Assembly: GCA_030704615.1 (NCBI GenBank)
Contig: CM060734.1
Coordinates: forward strand, 42,362,042-42,426,041
Direction of reading: 5' to 3'
DNA length: 64,000 nt
From: Takakia lepidozioides
Lineage: Eukaryota > Streptophyta > Takakiopsida > Takakiales > Takakiaceae
Positions 32,660 to 45,723 of the stretch are shown piece after piece (within the stretch, counting starts at the first letter, position 1; each line of letters starts with the position of its first letter). The position numbers and the translations under genes are program-made. The notes below the pieces were generated by a model. The model had not been told where the DNA came from. It ran no database searches and saw only the letters and a list, made by a program, of their open reading frames with translations.

Positions 32660-34740
32660 GAGTAGGTAGCGATGCAAGCGACAAATCTAAAATGGACAGC
32701 GACCTTAAATGGAGACCTAATTTTGTATGAAAAAGTGGCTGCTTTGACCTTTTAACCCTTACAATGCCCACCAGGCCCAAAATGGGCTTCAGGAATGTAA
32801 ATTTTTTTTTCAGATTTGCTACAATTTTTATGAAATTAATGCCATAGAATCAGCCATTCTCTTAGTGGCGAATAATCGCCAGATTTCGACCTCGCGCGGG
32901 TCTTGGCGAGTAAAGGGAAACGAGGCTCAAGGCTCAAAAATCATCACTTTTCGCCAAAAGCTGATCTGATGGGCCCACCATTCGCTAGAGGGGCCGCCAC
33001 AGGGAGGCACATGGCGCCATATTGAGTGAAGACAGTTTACAGCAGAGGGGTCAGATCCCACGGACCACCACGTGCAGGACATCGCCGCATTCCGAGTGGA
33101 GGACGTGGAGCCAGCTATGTTGCCCATTTTGTATATATATATATATGGGTAAGTATAGTATAATCTGTGTAGATAGATTTTGTAGTGATATTATTATGAC
33201 ATGTGTATGGGTAGCTTAGTAGTAGAGATCCAATTGACTTGGTGTTCAAATCCTAACACCTCAACTTTTTTTTGATAGCAACCTGGTTTCGATGATAAAG
33301 TTCTTAAATATGAAAAAGAAGGGTGACTGCAGAGGAGGATGATAATCAAAGGGTGGCAGAGGGTTACAAAAACGGAATGAGAATGTCATTTATTCATTGT
33401 TTTTGGGATGAAAGGACACGTCAGCAAGTTTAGGGGACAAAAAAAAAAAAAAACTAAAACACACATCTTCTTCCTTCTTTCATTTTTTTCCTCTCCTCTC
33501 TTTAGGCCTTAGGGCTACTTGCAAGTTGCGGAGCGTGCTTTCGCATGCACTTTATGTTAGTATCAGTAATCACTCAAGGCTGCGATTAAAGAGAGCAAAC
33601 ATTGATACTTCTTATCTGTGTGCCATGTAGCATTAGAGGGTTCAAATATGCCACTTAGTGTAGATTGACTGAAATGCAATATAAGCCAATTTAAGTTTTC
33701 TACTTATGAATGGTGGTTTAAACTTTATGGGTGGTGTTTGGCATAATTTCTGCCTAGTCTCCAATGATGCCTAAACCCTCCTGGGTTATTCGCCTCAACA
33801 AGTCTACTAGGTTTTAGGTTCATTCGCCCAATACCCATTCAAAATCTCATATTATCGCCAGCCATTTCCACTACGCATTTTGTACAAGCTCCAGACATGC
33901 TCCTCTAAGGTTCTAATGGATGCCACTTGTGCTACAATGTAAATACCTTAAAAGAAACACCGCATAGAATGGCCTCTAGAGTCTGTTGTGCACTGCCAGG
34001 ATTAGGCAAATGATTGTCCCAATTCCGAGTTAAAGCAAAGTTGTCTCATCACCAGTGCAGGTTTTGATGAAGGTAATTATTCTTTTTTCTTCTAAGATTT
34101 ATTCACATGTATGTATGTTTGAGAGGGTTATTGTTAGGGGATTTCCCTAGGTTTGACCAAGTGGTAGCACTATATGTGTTAGCTAAATTGGATTGTTTTT
34201 GGTTTGTTAGATGAGGGATCCCAATGGGATGAAGCTTCAGTAATCTTGCGTCAATCTGAGTTGATCCCGTCACTCAAATCTTGAAAATACTGTAAAAATG
34301 ATATGTTTTTCTAATGGGCCCCACCTTCAACTTGGGGGCCACTCCCTATATCTTTTATATATCACGTGCAAAAAAAGGGAATTTTGTATGGGCATATTAT
34401 TTTGTCTTTATTGGTCACCTATATGTAAATAATTTTGTAAAATGTTGCTATATTAATTATATTTTATTGATGATGGCAAATTTTAGGCACATTATTGTAA
34501 CAATCCAATAAGAAAAAATTTACAGTAGAAAATAGTCCATTACTTGGTCGAAACAAACTCATCCAAAGCTTATGCATCAGTAGCATTCAAGCTGTAAGAA
34601 TTCTGAACTTTGGCAAAAGTCATAGTAACTAATGATTGAATCTATGTCTATCCATTTACTATCTGTTACATCATACTTGAATTTAAGGTGCCCTCTAGAA
34701 TTCAAGAAATAATTTAAGAGGACCATTATTGTTGTCGTTA
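32660..34740. other. Intergenic, mostly unrecognised
   Basis: Apart from a tRNA-like segment near 33205-33255 and a short TA-repeat at 33130-33147, nothing is recognised. Confidence 0.4.
33205..33255 (+). repeat. tRNA-like SINE segment
   Basis: TAGCTTAGTAGTAGAG resembles a Pol III A box and GGTGTTCAAATCC a B box at tRNA-like spacing. It does not fold as a full tRNA, so a tRNA-derived SINE head is more likely. Confidence 0.5.
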
Positions 34741-35559
34741 TTTATTGAAAAGATCTACTGGCTGCAGAAATATCCTCCACCATAAACTCAGATTCCCTTG
34801 TGAACCAAGTGTCATCAATAGTTCAAGTCTCAAATCCAAATCTTGCCCACCTAATAAACCAGTAACTAAACGACACGTGTCCCAGATATTTATCAGGATC
34901 CTGGTTGTAAGAAAAAATAAAAATCTATATTCCATACCCTATATTCATTTAAATTCCAAAATCACAATATATTGGTACTTTTTTTTATTTGTAATTGTTT
35001 TCTAAATTTTAGGTACAATGAATATTGTACCTTATATTTTTTTGCACGTAGTTTCGGAATATTTGGAAGTTCCCCCTCCCCGGACCTTCAATCATGGTGT
35101 TTTCTGGGATTTGGGTGGATTGTCTTGGAAATTGGTAGCAGATCGTGGGAACGCATCATGGGCTCCGCTTCAAGAGACCGCAGAAAAATATTCCCTGCGC
35201 CGAGACCACGCACAGATACGAGGCTAATCTAAACAAGGCGTGATATACACGGGCCTGCCATTGTTTTACTGATGTTATGGCTAAAAAGGCGTGACATACA
35301 CTTAAGTCCTGTTGTTGACTAATTTGGTATTTAATAGCAGTGCATATACCGTGTACATATCAATCTTTCACCTATATACCAATACAACACTGGTCTCTAT
35401 TTTTAAAATAAAATAGAAATAGAAATATTAAAATATATGTACTATTTATTATAGCATATTACATTCATATTATATTATGTCCTCATTCTGCCTTATTGGC
35501 AATGAGGGGAAAAAATAATGGCATTGCTTGAGTAGACACATAAAGAACATAAGGAACCT

Positions 35560-35790
35560 CTGATCACTTGGGATATAAACCAACTCGAGTAAGTATGGTA
35601 TGAAATGTAGCAACTGTAAAAGGAGGCGGTTGATGAGGACAGTTCTGTGTAGGCTCGACTGTCCGACTATTCGAACTTTGGGATTTCGAGGAGCTTCACA
35701 CAAAGTCGTGGCTGACAGTGTAGGTATAGGATGTACAAATAGGTAGAATGGCAGGTGGATCGATAGTCAACAGTTGATGAGTAGGTACAG
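35560..35790. repeat. Dispersed repeat, copy 1
   Basis: This matches 59440-59645: ATGAAATGTAGCAACTGTAAA, TTTCGAGGAGCTTC and GCAGGTGGATCGATAGTCAAC occur in the same order and orientation. It is non-coding. Confidence 0.75.
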
Positions 35791-35894
35791 TTGGCCTCAG
35801 AGTCTTGTGTGGCCTCCTTGTAACAGCCAGTCCACCAAGCCCTCTCTATTCTCGTGTTTTTGTTATGTATCCACGATAGAATTATAATAGAAAA

Positions 35895-35965
35895 CGAAAG
35901 AGTAGTATAGTGGTAAGAGGACAGTGCCCCACCTCCCCGTTGATGTTGGATGGTTCAAACTGAAT
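35895..35965 (+). repeat. tRNA-like SINE segment
   Basis: AGTAGTATAGTGGTAAGAGG (A box) and GATGGTTCAAACTG (B box) lie 40-50 bases apart. An intact tRNA cloverleaf is not apparent. Confidence 0.5.
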
Positions 35966-36599
35966 GGAGGTTGTTATATGAATTTCCTAACAGAGAAAAA
36001 TTGTAAGTGGTTGACCCTTGCAATTAAGCGCACGACTAGAAAGGACAAATCTAAGCAGTAGGCAGTAAGTAGTTTTCCTCCCTCCTTGGCTTCCCTGCAG
36101 GCCTTCTCTTCCATAGCTACTGCAGGCTCCTGCTTTTAGGATCTAGAAAGGGCAAATCTTCATGCCCTTCTCTGAGCTCTCTTATGTTTCCTCTCGTCAG
36201 TAGTTCTTCCTCCCCTCTAGCTCCCTGCAGACCTTCTCATCCATAGCTTCTGCAGGCTCCCGGGATATAGACTAGATAGATGTAGTAGCTGATGTGTGGG
36301 GGCTATTTCAAGTGCACATCTCGTGCATATCAGGTCACATGTAGGCTTCATATTGGATAATATTTCAGTGAGTTATGGTACCCTCTATAGCTCAGGCATA
36401 GCATTTTTGTGCCATGCCACTTTGATAATATATATCAATTAGCCACTCCGTCCAAAAGGCTGGCTTTTAGAAGGTCCTAGCGCTCTCACAGTATATCTAG
36501 GAGAGCGAGGCTCTTCCTACTTAAGTAAGTAATTACTTATTAAATTAGTAGCTTATTACTAGCCACAATACCCTCGAAAGTTTGCTTGCACAGCAAGAC

Positions 36600-36850
36600 G
36601 TACTTTTTGGTCATGGGTTGCCTCTCTCACCCAAGAGAAATATGGATATTGAAATTTTTTCATGGTCAAACCGTTTTTTGTCATGTAATTTTCATTTGGG
36701 TTCCCATTTTTGTCATTTCTTCTTGTTATAATCTCCCATTTGCAATGCCCAAATTTGTTGATGGTGTTCATGTGGGCAGTAGGGATGAGGTTCTAATGTT
36801 CATCCCAGTGTATGGATAGGGGTAGGAAGATATAGCTAGTTTAGTCAAGG
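36600..36850. repeat. Dispersed repeat, related to 61780-62000
   Basis: Shared pieces in order include GCATGGTCAAA-like, TTTTTGTTGATGGTGT, CTTTTGTTATAATCT and GTAGGGATGA. The match is diverged. Confidence 0.5.
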
Positions 36851-37185
36851 TATATATGTACTGTTTTTCTTTCAAAAGGGAAAACAGTAAGCTGGTCGTT
36901 TGAGGGTTAGTAAGTAGGGCCCTTCCCGACCAGCTGCAATACGAGGCCAAACAAAGTTGTGCGGTAGAGTTTCTACAGAATCATCTGAATAGACAATAGA
37001 CCACGAGGCAGGCTCGTGGTTGAGGACCGGGTAGGACACGTCTCCAACACTGGTTTGTTCACAGTCAAGGGAGAATCCGAAATGTTGAAGTATAATAAGG
37101 CCATTGACTTAGGTCATTTTACTCTCTCTCTCACAGAGTGTCCAGCTGATTTCTCAGTTGGTCTAGGGATTCGTGGGCAACAACT

Positions 37186-40100
37186 ATGGGTAGGGAAGGA
37201 CTGCATCCTGCAGGATGTGGATTGGGCACACAGAAATTGTTGTGGGCGATTACGCTAGTATCTATGGCGTGGTGTAGTAGGACGCTACACACTGTGCATG
37301 CCGCTCCGGTGCTAGGCCCAGACTTGGCCAGCTGCAAACCCTTCATGATCAACGATCTTCCGCTAGACTGCTGCTTGGTGCCCCCCAAGAGACCCGAAAT
37401 CAACTTCAAATTCAACACAGACTTGCCTATGCGGGTAAGGCGATCCACGCACAAGCTCGATCAGGCGACCACAGAGAAGCTCAATCGAGCATACGAACTG
37501 ATGAAAGCACTTCCAGATGATGACCCCCGATCGTTCCTTCGTCAGTCCAACATGCATTGTGCCTACTGTTCCGCAGTTTACAAGTGAGCATTCTCTAAAA
37601 CTTCGCCCTGGTAGTAGTTGCTCTCCCGCAACTTATTCAACGTGGTTCTCTGAATCAGTCGTCTCCACCTTGCTAGTTAATTCTAGGCGTTGAGTCCCAC
37701 TCTTTCTATCCTCTTGTTGGCGCAATCTCCTGAACGTTTGATCTCGTATAATCGTAGTACAAAGTACATCATATGGGAAAGGATGTGGAAGTCGAAAGAA
37801 CCACTATCTCTTAATTTATGTGTTTCCCTATCCTCCTGGCGTCAAAGTTTTATCTCCTGAAAATCTCATCTGACAATGTTTGGCTGTTTCGTTCAGAGTA
37901 TGAATTGATCAAATACATGTAGACACAGATTCGTCCTCTTGGGCTTTCCTTTTTCGCATGTCTGATCATGTCCGTCTAGCTGGAGAGAACTCGTATATCG
38001 TGAATGTGCTTTCTCACTGGATCAGTGATACCCATCCAGATGCTACTTACACTAGACCAGGAAGTCCATGTGATATCATCCTGTCCTCATTTTTTATTTT
38101 TTTATTTTTTCTCCTGTCCTGTCCTCATTATTATTATTATTATTTTTTCTCCTGTCCTGTCCTTTACGTACTTAAGAAAAAAAAAGAGTAGTATAAGCAC
38201 TACATAATTAGCAAATGAGGAATGAAACTGCAGTTTTAACCTTTTGTAATTAACATGAAGGCGGTAGCTACAAAGCTAAGCGAATAGCAATTTTGTTTTA
38301 AGTTGCACAATCTGATTGAAAAGGTATATTTACATAGAGAGGAAAATGGAAAATTGGGAGATGATATGTACGGTAGTAGTAAAATGGTAAAAATTGTATA
38401 GTTGTATTTTGAAATGCAGTTTTATTATCTATATTTGAGTATTTATCTCTGCTGTTTCATATGCTATGGTGCGCGGGGTCAGCCGAGTGGTAAGAGGGGC
38501 GTAAACGGTTTCATTAGTTATTGTTGGTTCAAACCAGTGTTGTGCGGGTAGTGCCTTTTCAAGGAACCCGCTGGGTCCGGTTCAGGTTTTCTTTTGGAAC
38601 CAAGTCCGGGTCCGTACCGGGTTTTTGAAATTTGGAAAATCCGGGTCCGGGTAGTAGTTGGAAAATATTAGTGGGTTCACGGGTTCAGACCCGAGTCCGA
38701 GCTAATTGATTAAATAATTTTAAGAAATAAAATAAAATAGAGATAAAATTATTTTGGCTGGAAAAAAGACTGAATCTTAATAGTGAATTTTATTTTAAGA
38801 CACATTTCATTCAAAATGTACCATGAATATGTATTGCTCTTTTAGCACAAGAATTAAAATATAATTTGAGTTCCATTCTTCAATATCATTCTTAAACATG
38901 TTAAAAATAATAATATCCCTCAAAGCTCATGAATTACTGAGGCAATGTAGCATGGATGTGTGGGAGCTGGCCTAATAATAATATAGGACACCTCCGTAAA
39001 TTATCGTGTCACTTGACCTGGAAGGACACAACTTTGTGACACCAATCTGTGGATTGAACCCACAACCACTTTTGAGGTGGTATGTTACCACTGGGCTACA
39101 ATTTGGTTGTCCAGATGGCCTACCTTGAGTGGTGGGGCTGGCTTCGCAAGGGCCTATTGCTGGTCCCCTCCACACACATTGCAGAACCTATTTACCACAT
39201 CCTCTGGGGCAGGTTCCGGGTGCGGGTTTGGGTAACCCGGACCTTAACCCACCGGGTGCCCTGGGTCAAAACCCGGACCCCGGACAACACAGGTTCAAAC
39301 CACGTGTTGGATGTTATAAAGGTGTCCACCTATTGGCGGAAGATTCGAATGTCGTAGTTCTTCTGGGTCAAGAGACATCATAGTTTACGCTTGCTTCGGC
39401 AACTTCTCCACGTTTTTGGGTGTGTGGGGCTAGTGTTGAATTCTATATAGATATGTGTTGTGATGTGATAGTTTGGGTTTTTGCGCTAGTTGTATTATTC
39501 AGCTTACCACTAGACTATTGGCCACGACTTGTTGAAATTGTAACTTAGAATTATCTTGTTCTTCTTGATATCCAGACAAGTGAACTCCACGGAGGTGTTT
39601 GATGTGCACGCCGGCTGGCTGCAAATGCCCTTCCATCGCTGGTACGTCTATTTTCACGAGCGCATACTCGCAAGGCTGTTGGACGACGACACCTTTGTGC
39701 TGCCCTTCTGGCAGTGGGACAACCAGGCCGACATCCACCCGCCCTCCAACGTGTTCCCCCCCATGTATGTCGACCGCCGAAACCGTGGGCTGTTCCACGA
39801 AATACGCAGCCCGGCCCATCAGCCCCCCGCCATTATCGACCTCACGTATCCGGCCGATGGCGACCCGACGGCGCCAATCGCCAGCCCGGAGGACCAGCGG
39901 GCGATAAATAGAAACATACTACACACGAATATAGTGGGCGCTACCCTCCCAATCTTATTTTTGGGGCAACCTTTCCGCGCCGGCGAGGTCGCAGCACCGG
40001 GCGCTTCTCCCTTCGAGATGCAACCCCATGGCAGCGTCCACTTCTGGACAGGTTCTTTACCCCTAACCATACTCTAGGGTACCCTGTGGCCCGTAGGCCC

Positions 40101-41801
40101 AAGTGTCCAGTGTCATCTAAGTCCAAGTGCGTCTCCTATGTCAAGGCCCATGTGTGAAGAATTGAAATTGATATACTAAAATGAAGTTAGATGTTTGTTT
40201 AGTTACAAAGAATGTGTGGTACATGAATGAACTAATGCTATATATATATATATATAATAGGAGGGGAACACACCTGGGAGCGAGAGCTCACAAATCAGGC
40301 CCCTTAATAGTGAAAAGAAAATAACCTCTTTCACAGTAACCTCGTCACCACGGCATAAAAATCGGACACTGCCCTTGGGGGAGAAGAGTATACCACACCC
40401 ATCAAGTAGCAAGATTTGACCCCAGAATCAATCATCTGGACTACTGAGCTACTGATTGTTGGTCACAATATTGTAAACATGAGCAAAAATGAGCAATAAC
40501 AATGTAATCTGATTCAGAGATTGGAATTTGGTCATATATAAATAGTTCTGTACATACAATTATATTTTATAAATCCAATTTTGTTTAATGAATTTATTGA
40601 GTAGTAATATATCCAATCATTGTTCCATGAAAGCCCACCTTGCTATTTTTCATGAATTTTCAGCGACCAAAATTATTTGAAATTCCACCGCAGGTCCCAA
40701 AATTATGAGACCATGGTGCGATTGGTTGTAGTGGAATTTATTCGATTTGTGTGTGCAGGAGATGAGAGGGAGCGGCAAGGCGAGGACATGGGCGCATCCT
40801 TTTCTGCAGCAAGAGATCCCCTTTTCTTCACACACCATGCCAATGTGGACCGTTTGTGGGATCTCTGGAAGAACCTGCCAGGCGGTCAACGTGGCGACCT
40901 TACTGACCCCGACTGGCTCAACTCGGAGTTTCTCTTCTACGATGAAAACGCTGATCTTGTTCGTGTGAAGGTCGGTTTTCGTATCTCGCCTTCCCTCTCT
41001 GAAACTGTTAATATATGCACCTAAAATACGAACAGCTTTGGTCCAAATTTGGAACAGTCAAGTAACAGTGAAGATATTTGTTCACTTGTACAGGTAGCAG
41101 ATTGTCTTGATATGGAAAAATTGCGGTACAAGTTCGAAGAGGTAGAGAATGACTGGCTCTTGTTCAATTCTACCTCTCTGAGCACCAAGCCAGCTCCAGT
41201 TTCAGTGTCTTCACATTCCGCTCCAGAGTTTTGGGAGAAACTCATGAGCGGCATAGCCAAGCTTGCAAGGTTCATCGTCCCTTCTTGGAAAATAGAGCAA
41301 ACAACCAAGGCTTGTGATTTGATCTCCACACAAGCTGGACCAGAAGTATTTTCCCATATTAGAAACATTACTCTTACTGGTGCAGTTTTCCAGGCTCACA
41401 TCTCAAGGCCAGTGCCCATTATCGTCCAAACCACGGAGCCTAAAGCTTTTGTAGAGGCACCAAGATTTCAAGAAGAGGTCCTTGCCATTGAAGGCATCAG
41501 GATACCTTCAGGTAAAGTAGCAGGGTTTCTCTTATTTTTGAATTTGCCCGAGGCGGATGAGCATACACCCGTAAGCTGTAGAGAGTATGCAGGCGCTTTC
41601 TATCCCTATCCGACTATTGGAAACTCCCTGGAACACACTCCTAGCCGTCACGATCATTCCTTCAAGGTAGGCATCAGCTCAAAGCTGAAGCAGCTTGGGC
41701 TCGAGAAGGAGCCCAACATTTTGGTGAGTCTTGTGCCTAAAAGCAAGGAGTGGGATGAAACTGCCATCATCATTCAATCAATCCGGATACAATTGGCCTA
41801 A
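37186..41801 (+). CDS. PPO: Polyphenol oxidase (tyrosinase/catechol oxidase type)
   Basis: Four exons at 37186-37583, 39576-40051, 40759-40970 and 41094-41801 join in frame with GT-AG introns to give 597 residues. It is a type-3 copper oxidase that turns phenols and catechols into quinones. CuA ligands are H124 (in HCAYC), H144 and H153 (FHRWY), with C128 able to form the usual Cys-His thioether. CuB ligands are H284 and H288 ([10 protein letters not shown]) and H317/H318 (HHANVDRLW). Residues 1-39 look like a secretory signal peptide ending VHA before APVLGP, rather than a bipartite thylakoid signal. The C-terminal part, residues about 365-597, is the PPO1/KFDV-type domain that shields the active site. 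No disrupting mutation is visible. Intron 1 (1,992 bp) contains repeats. The start ATG is the only one giving a signal peptide in frame. Confidence 0.93.
38471..38535 (+). repeat. tRNA-like SINE segment in PPO intron 1
   Basis: GGTCAGCCGAGTGGTAAGAG (A box) and TTGGTTCAAACC (B box) are spaced as in a tRNA-Ser-like gene, but pairing of the stems is poor. Confidence 0.5.
38525..39305. mobile_element. Foldback-like element with GGGTCCGGG ends
   Basis: The left end (38525-38700: GGTTCAAACCAGTGTTGTGCGG, then several GGGTCCGG units) and right end (39205-39300: ACCCGGACC units, then GGACAACACAGGTTCAAACC) are inverted relative to each other. The centre is AT-rich. This fits a MITE or foldback element, not an exon. 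Ends are approximate and the arms diverged. Confidence 0.5.
39045..39105 (-). repeat. tRNA-like SINE segment in PPO intron 1
   Basis: On the minus strand TAGCCCAGTGGTAACATACC (A box) and GTGGGTTCAATCCAC (B box) are clear. Confidence 0.55.
40390..40450 (-). repeat. tRNA-like SINE segment in PPO intron 2
   Basis: On the minus strand CAGTAGCTCAGTAGTCCAGA and CTGGGGTCAAATC match Pol III A and B boxes. Confidence 0.5.
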
Positions 41802-43050
41802 TAAAAGACTAATGAAGATGAGAAAAATAGCAACCATCATTCTCAGTTTAGTGGATAAGGCAGCTAGTAATGATTTACGATTGAAATAAAGCCACCTTAG
41901 TTGTGTGTGGTATTATCTTCTCCAAAACGAAAGGGGGAAAAAAAGAAAAAAGAAAAAAAAAAGGACTCTTGCTGAAGCAAACGTCACCTATAGTGACCCA
42001 ACAGGCTACTGCCTTCCTTCCGATGGGAAGGTGTACATTTTTATGACATTCAACACATTTATGATTTTTGAACTGGCCACAACTGCTAGGCTCATACTCG
42101 CTTGTGAGATCCATGCATGTTTGTGCCCTCTCTTTGGCCTATGGAGGCCAGGCTATAGGTCCTCTTTTTGTATTTGTTTTATATCATTTATGCCTCCACA
42201 AGGCTATTTCTTTTATGCTTTAATCGACTATCCTATCTCTTTTGTTTACTCTCCTTTCTCTTTTATACACCGAAATATGTTGAGAAACCATAAACATTGT
42301 ATCTTATCTAAAGATGAGGCATGTCCATCCTTTTAATCACCATTTTCGCCATTGTCATTCATGTGTGATAAAAGAGCTTTCTGCACTTGGCTGGAATTTT
42401 AAGTTATTGCATTATAATGCATCTCTATCAACCTTGCACAGCTGAAAAGCCCCAAGTGCTCATACCATCTTCCATTTAGGGGTAGTTGGAGATCAACTAA
42501 ATCAAAAAGTTTTGCTTATGGAAAATGTTACACATGTTGTTCATGTTCATTGGGTTTTTCTTTTTGTTCTTTACAAAAGGAGCACCTTGGACCACTCTTA
42601 GCCCCTTACCCCATAAACTCCCACAGTGTAGTTTGACTTTCCACCAAAAAAATGACCCCTTGCTGCAAAATTGATTGTAATTCCTTGATTTTTACAATTT
42701 TAAACCAGACAATTTGTGCTCATCTACCTCTGCACCTACATACCAAAATTTAGGCCAATCCGACCTCATCTGCAGCTGGGGCTTGATTTCTCAGAAGGTA
42801 TTAATTTTCTTTTCAAGAAAAAAAGTTTTTGGTAGATTTGGGTGTTGGATTGGAACTGGATGAGGCTGATGGACCAAGCTTTTCATCTTTGCGAGGTGCT
42901 GCAGCTGTTTATAAAAGCATTAGGCCATTTGGCCAGGATTACAGCCTAGGGTGGTTGGTCAAAGGCCGCACAGGGGGTATTCTTTGGGTCATTTGTACTC
43001 TGGCAATGAATTTTTATAGCTCTATCTTCTAACATAATTCTCTATCTCTC
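41802..43050. other. PPO 3' flank, nothing further recognised
   Basis: AATAAA-type signals occur near 41803 (CTAATAAAAG). The rest has no supported gene. Confidence 0.4.
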
Positions 43051-43199
43051 TACTCTTTGGGAAAGAGGCCATATATGCTTACAACGGGCTGTATAGATTT
43101 GAACCCATACCAACCACTGCCCCTTTGGCAGCCCAGAAACCAGGGGAGAAACGCCCCCCCCCCAAAACCAACCCACCAGACCAACATAAAGAAAAACAA

Positions 43200-43241
43200 C
43201 CCCCCCCCCCCCCCCTCCCCCCCCCCCCCCCCCCCCCCCCC
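43200..43241. repeat. Poly-C tract
   Basis: About 40 cytosines with a single T at 43216, followed by CACCC. A shorter C10 run lies at 43154-43163. Length may be unreliable in assembly. The minus strand could form a G-quadruplex. Confidence 0.85.
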
Positions 43242-43249
43242 ACCCTTTT

Positions 43250-44540
43250 GTGTGCACCCGGGATTCACTAATCTAACAAACACAAAATCCGCATTAATAA
43301 CTAAGTGTGACTTGTCGTAGTGCTGCAGCATACAGAAGTTGCAATCACATCAGTTATAGCTGATGTACCACTCTCTACAAGCCGATGTGCTATTGTTGCT
43401 GCAGCCCAACATGTATCTAAACTATCCAGGCAATTGACTATCCAACAACCTGCATACAATGTATCCAGCAAAATGACAAGCCAAGTCCTAAGTACCCGCG
43501 GGATCTCACTAGTTCATTGTATGTTTGCACCAGCCCCACTTATAGTAATTAGAAAGCTAGACCAAGAGCTATCTATCCACGCGACTCTCTAATCAATCTG
43601 CACCACTAATAAGTCATCTTCCAAGCTAACCAAAGCATATAACCACTAACATATATGCAAGTATGTGTATTGAAGCATAGACTTAACACCACAATGTGAT
43701 ATGAAATATGTGTGGAGGGTTCCCCCTCCTTCATATCGAGGGATGCTAGATCATAAGAGCCTAGTCAGGCTCATATGAGCCCAGGCTTAGGTTTGTTTGT
43801 GGGCATATTACCGCAAGAGGCAGATCTATTCCCGCAAGATTGAGCCCCAAGGGGGAGGAAAGAGTATTTTCCCTCTTGAAGCTCATCATCTTTGCTCTCA
43901 GGGGATTTCATGACCAATCAGAGCTTCTTTCCAATCCTAAAGAAGACTAGATAGAGCCGTGGAAAAGCAAGGGTGGTCGTTGATGATCATAAATTCTAAA
44001 GTTCTTCCGCCTATTCAAACACAATCATAATTTAATCTAGAAAAATTGGAGGTGCCAGAGAGCAAGAGAAATTGACAACCGCAATTGCTGCAAATAAACA
44101 AAAAACCAAAATTTGGTACTGCCGAAGAGCTTCAATAAATGTGGTAGTCAACTACAGCAATTTCTCTTGCTCCACAACTCCAACATTCTGAACAGAATAA
44201 CAGGATGAGGCAATTCTTGAATGTTGTCTATAGAGATCTTAGCAACATTCAAGGGAAAAGAGAGAAAAAAAAATCCTCAAGCCTCCCATATTCAATTTTC
44301 CTAGTGCTGATAGAAGGCATTGGCTACAGTAGACCAGCCAAGAGAGCAATGTACATTGACCGGATCATGTAGAAGGTGTACACATACACTCTATTATGTT
44401 GCTGCTACAGGGCCTAGCCCAAGATATCAGTATTAGTTTGTCAACAATTGTCCCGTCTTCTCAAGGATGGAGAAAGAGCCGAAGGGATCATGCCATTCTT
44501 GAGTGTTGTTACAAAGACCACACTCAAGGAGAGAGAAAGA
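43250..44540. other. Intergenic, nothing recognised
   Basis: No supported gene or RNA. Confidence 0.4.
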
Positions 44541-44547
44541 GAGAGAG

Positions 44548-44625
44548 ATTGTAATCATAAGACGTTGTTTGCCGTAGCCTTGTGGCCATTGACCCCACGC
44601 CCAGTTTGAGCGGGAACAAAAGGGA
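44548..44625 (-). repeat. Dispersed repeat shared with RLK intron 1
   Basis: GTTTGCCGTAGCCTTGTGGCCATTGACCCC matches 1266-1300 and 56470-56500. This is a third, short copy away from the receptor-kinase sequence, so the block is a mobile repeat on its own. Confidence 0.65.
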
Positions 44626-44699
44626 CATAACCTACCTCTGTCAGGGGCTGACATTGGTAGTGTGACTTACCATCATATATAGAATTAATCCGGGTTTTC

Positions 44700-45723
44700 C
44701 AGATATCCTCTAGAAAATCCCTTCACACAAGCATCAATCTGCTGTGTGTGATTGCCCAAAAACTAGGCCTCAGGAGGGCCTGGGCTTTTGGCTCGGCCTC
44801 GAGACTTTCAAAGTTGTTAAACAGGGGTACAGGCACAATTCCCTTGATAGAATTGAAGAGAGCGTCTCTTTGGTGAGAGAACCCCGGACAGTGTATCAGA
44901 AAGTGAATACTGTCTTAGATTGCCCACACAGCGGGCAATTGCACTCTCCTTTTCCTCTCTACTTCTGTTTGTGTCAAAGGGAGGCTTCCTGCCCGCGTTA
45001 CATTTAAATCTAGGCCGAGAGTGGGTAGACCCTTTGAGGTCATACAAATGTTCCTCCCCCATGTCACTGACTGGAAACAAGTTCAGGAAAGTTTTCTGCC
45101 TAACTTCAGTTTCATCGGACAATCTCATGGCAACAGACATGGCTGAGGACACTACAGCCTCTAAGTCAGATTTATCCAGCAGGGTCAAGACTTGCGGATC
45201 CAGGTCCAGGTCCTTGAGAATTCTTCTACTCTCTTCTGCCAGGACTTAGCCTGTTTGACAGGGCGGTCCTGTTTCCAAGATATAGAGTCGATTAACTTAG
45301 GATATCTGGTGTTGGGCCTATGTTGCAGCTGACCCCACCATCTGACCTTGAATTCATCTTGTCAATGCCAAAACACCCCGAACAGCCACATTGGCTGTTT
45401 TGGAGCATGCTGACATACACTCCTTAAGCACCCCCACTTGAATGGATTTTAGAGACTTAGCCTGGTTGGAGTTATCAACCCATATAGCAGATCCGTACTC
45501 CAAGGCAGGTCTAATAACGCGACAAAGCATGGTTTTCTTAACCTCAGAGTTGACCCCTCTGCAGTGGAAAAATTTAGTGAGCCCCAGAGCTTGTCCTTGC
45601 CAGTTTGAACAACTTTCCGGATATGTGCATCCCAATTACAATTGGAGGAAAACTCAATGCCCAGGTAAGTGTAGGAAGGGAGGACCGGAATCTCTTGGCT
45701 ATCCCACTGCCACTTAAGATCAC
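44700..45723 (-). pseudogene. LINE ORF2 3' part
   Basis: The minus strand encodes the end of a non-LTR retrotransposon ORF2. The RT thumb region has PSYTYLGIEFSSNCNWDAHI. A C-terminal zinc-knuckle-like region follows in shifted frames (CPLCGQSK, then FLIHCPGFSHQRDALF). Several frameshifts separate the pieces. It continues, across the copia insertion, from 48745-50430. Confidence 0.82.

Noticed and set aside
37016-37258. Upstream in-frame start or separate ORF for PPO
   Set aside because: It is in another frame. The ATG at 37186 gives a signal peptide and an exact in-frame splice model.
33205-40450. Functional tRNA genes
   Set aside because: A and B boxes are present but acceptor and anticodon stems do not pair into a full cloverleaf, so SINE heads fit better.
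43057-43331. Proline- or glycine-rich protein across the poly-C tract
   Set aside because: The residues come only from the homopolymer and have no conserved flanks.
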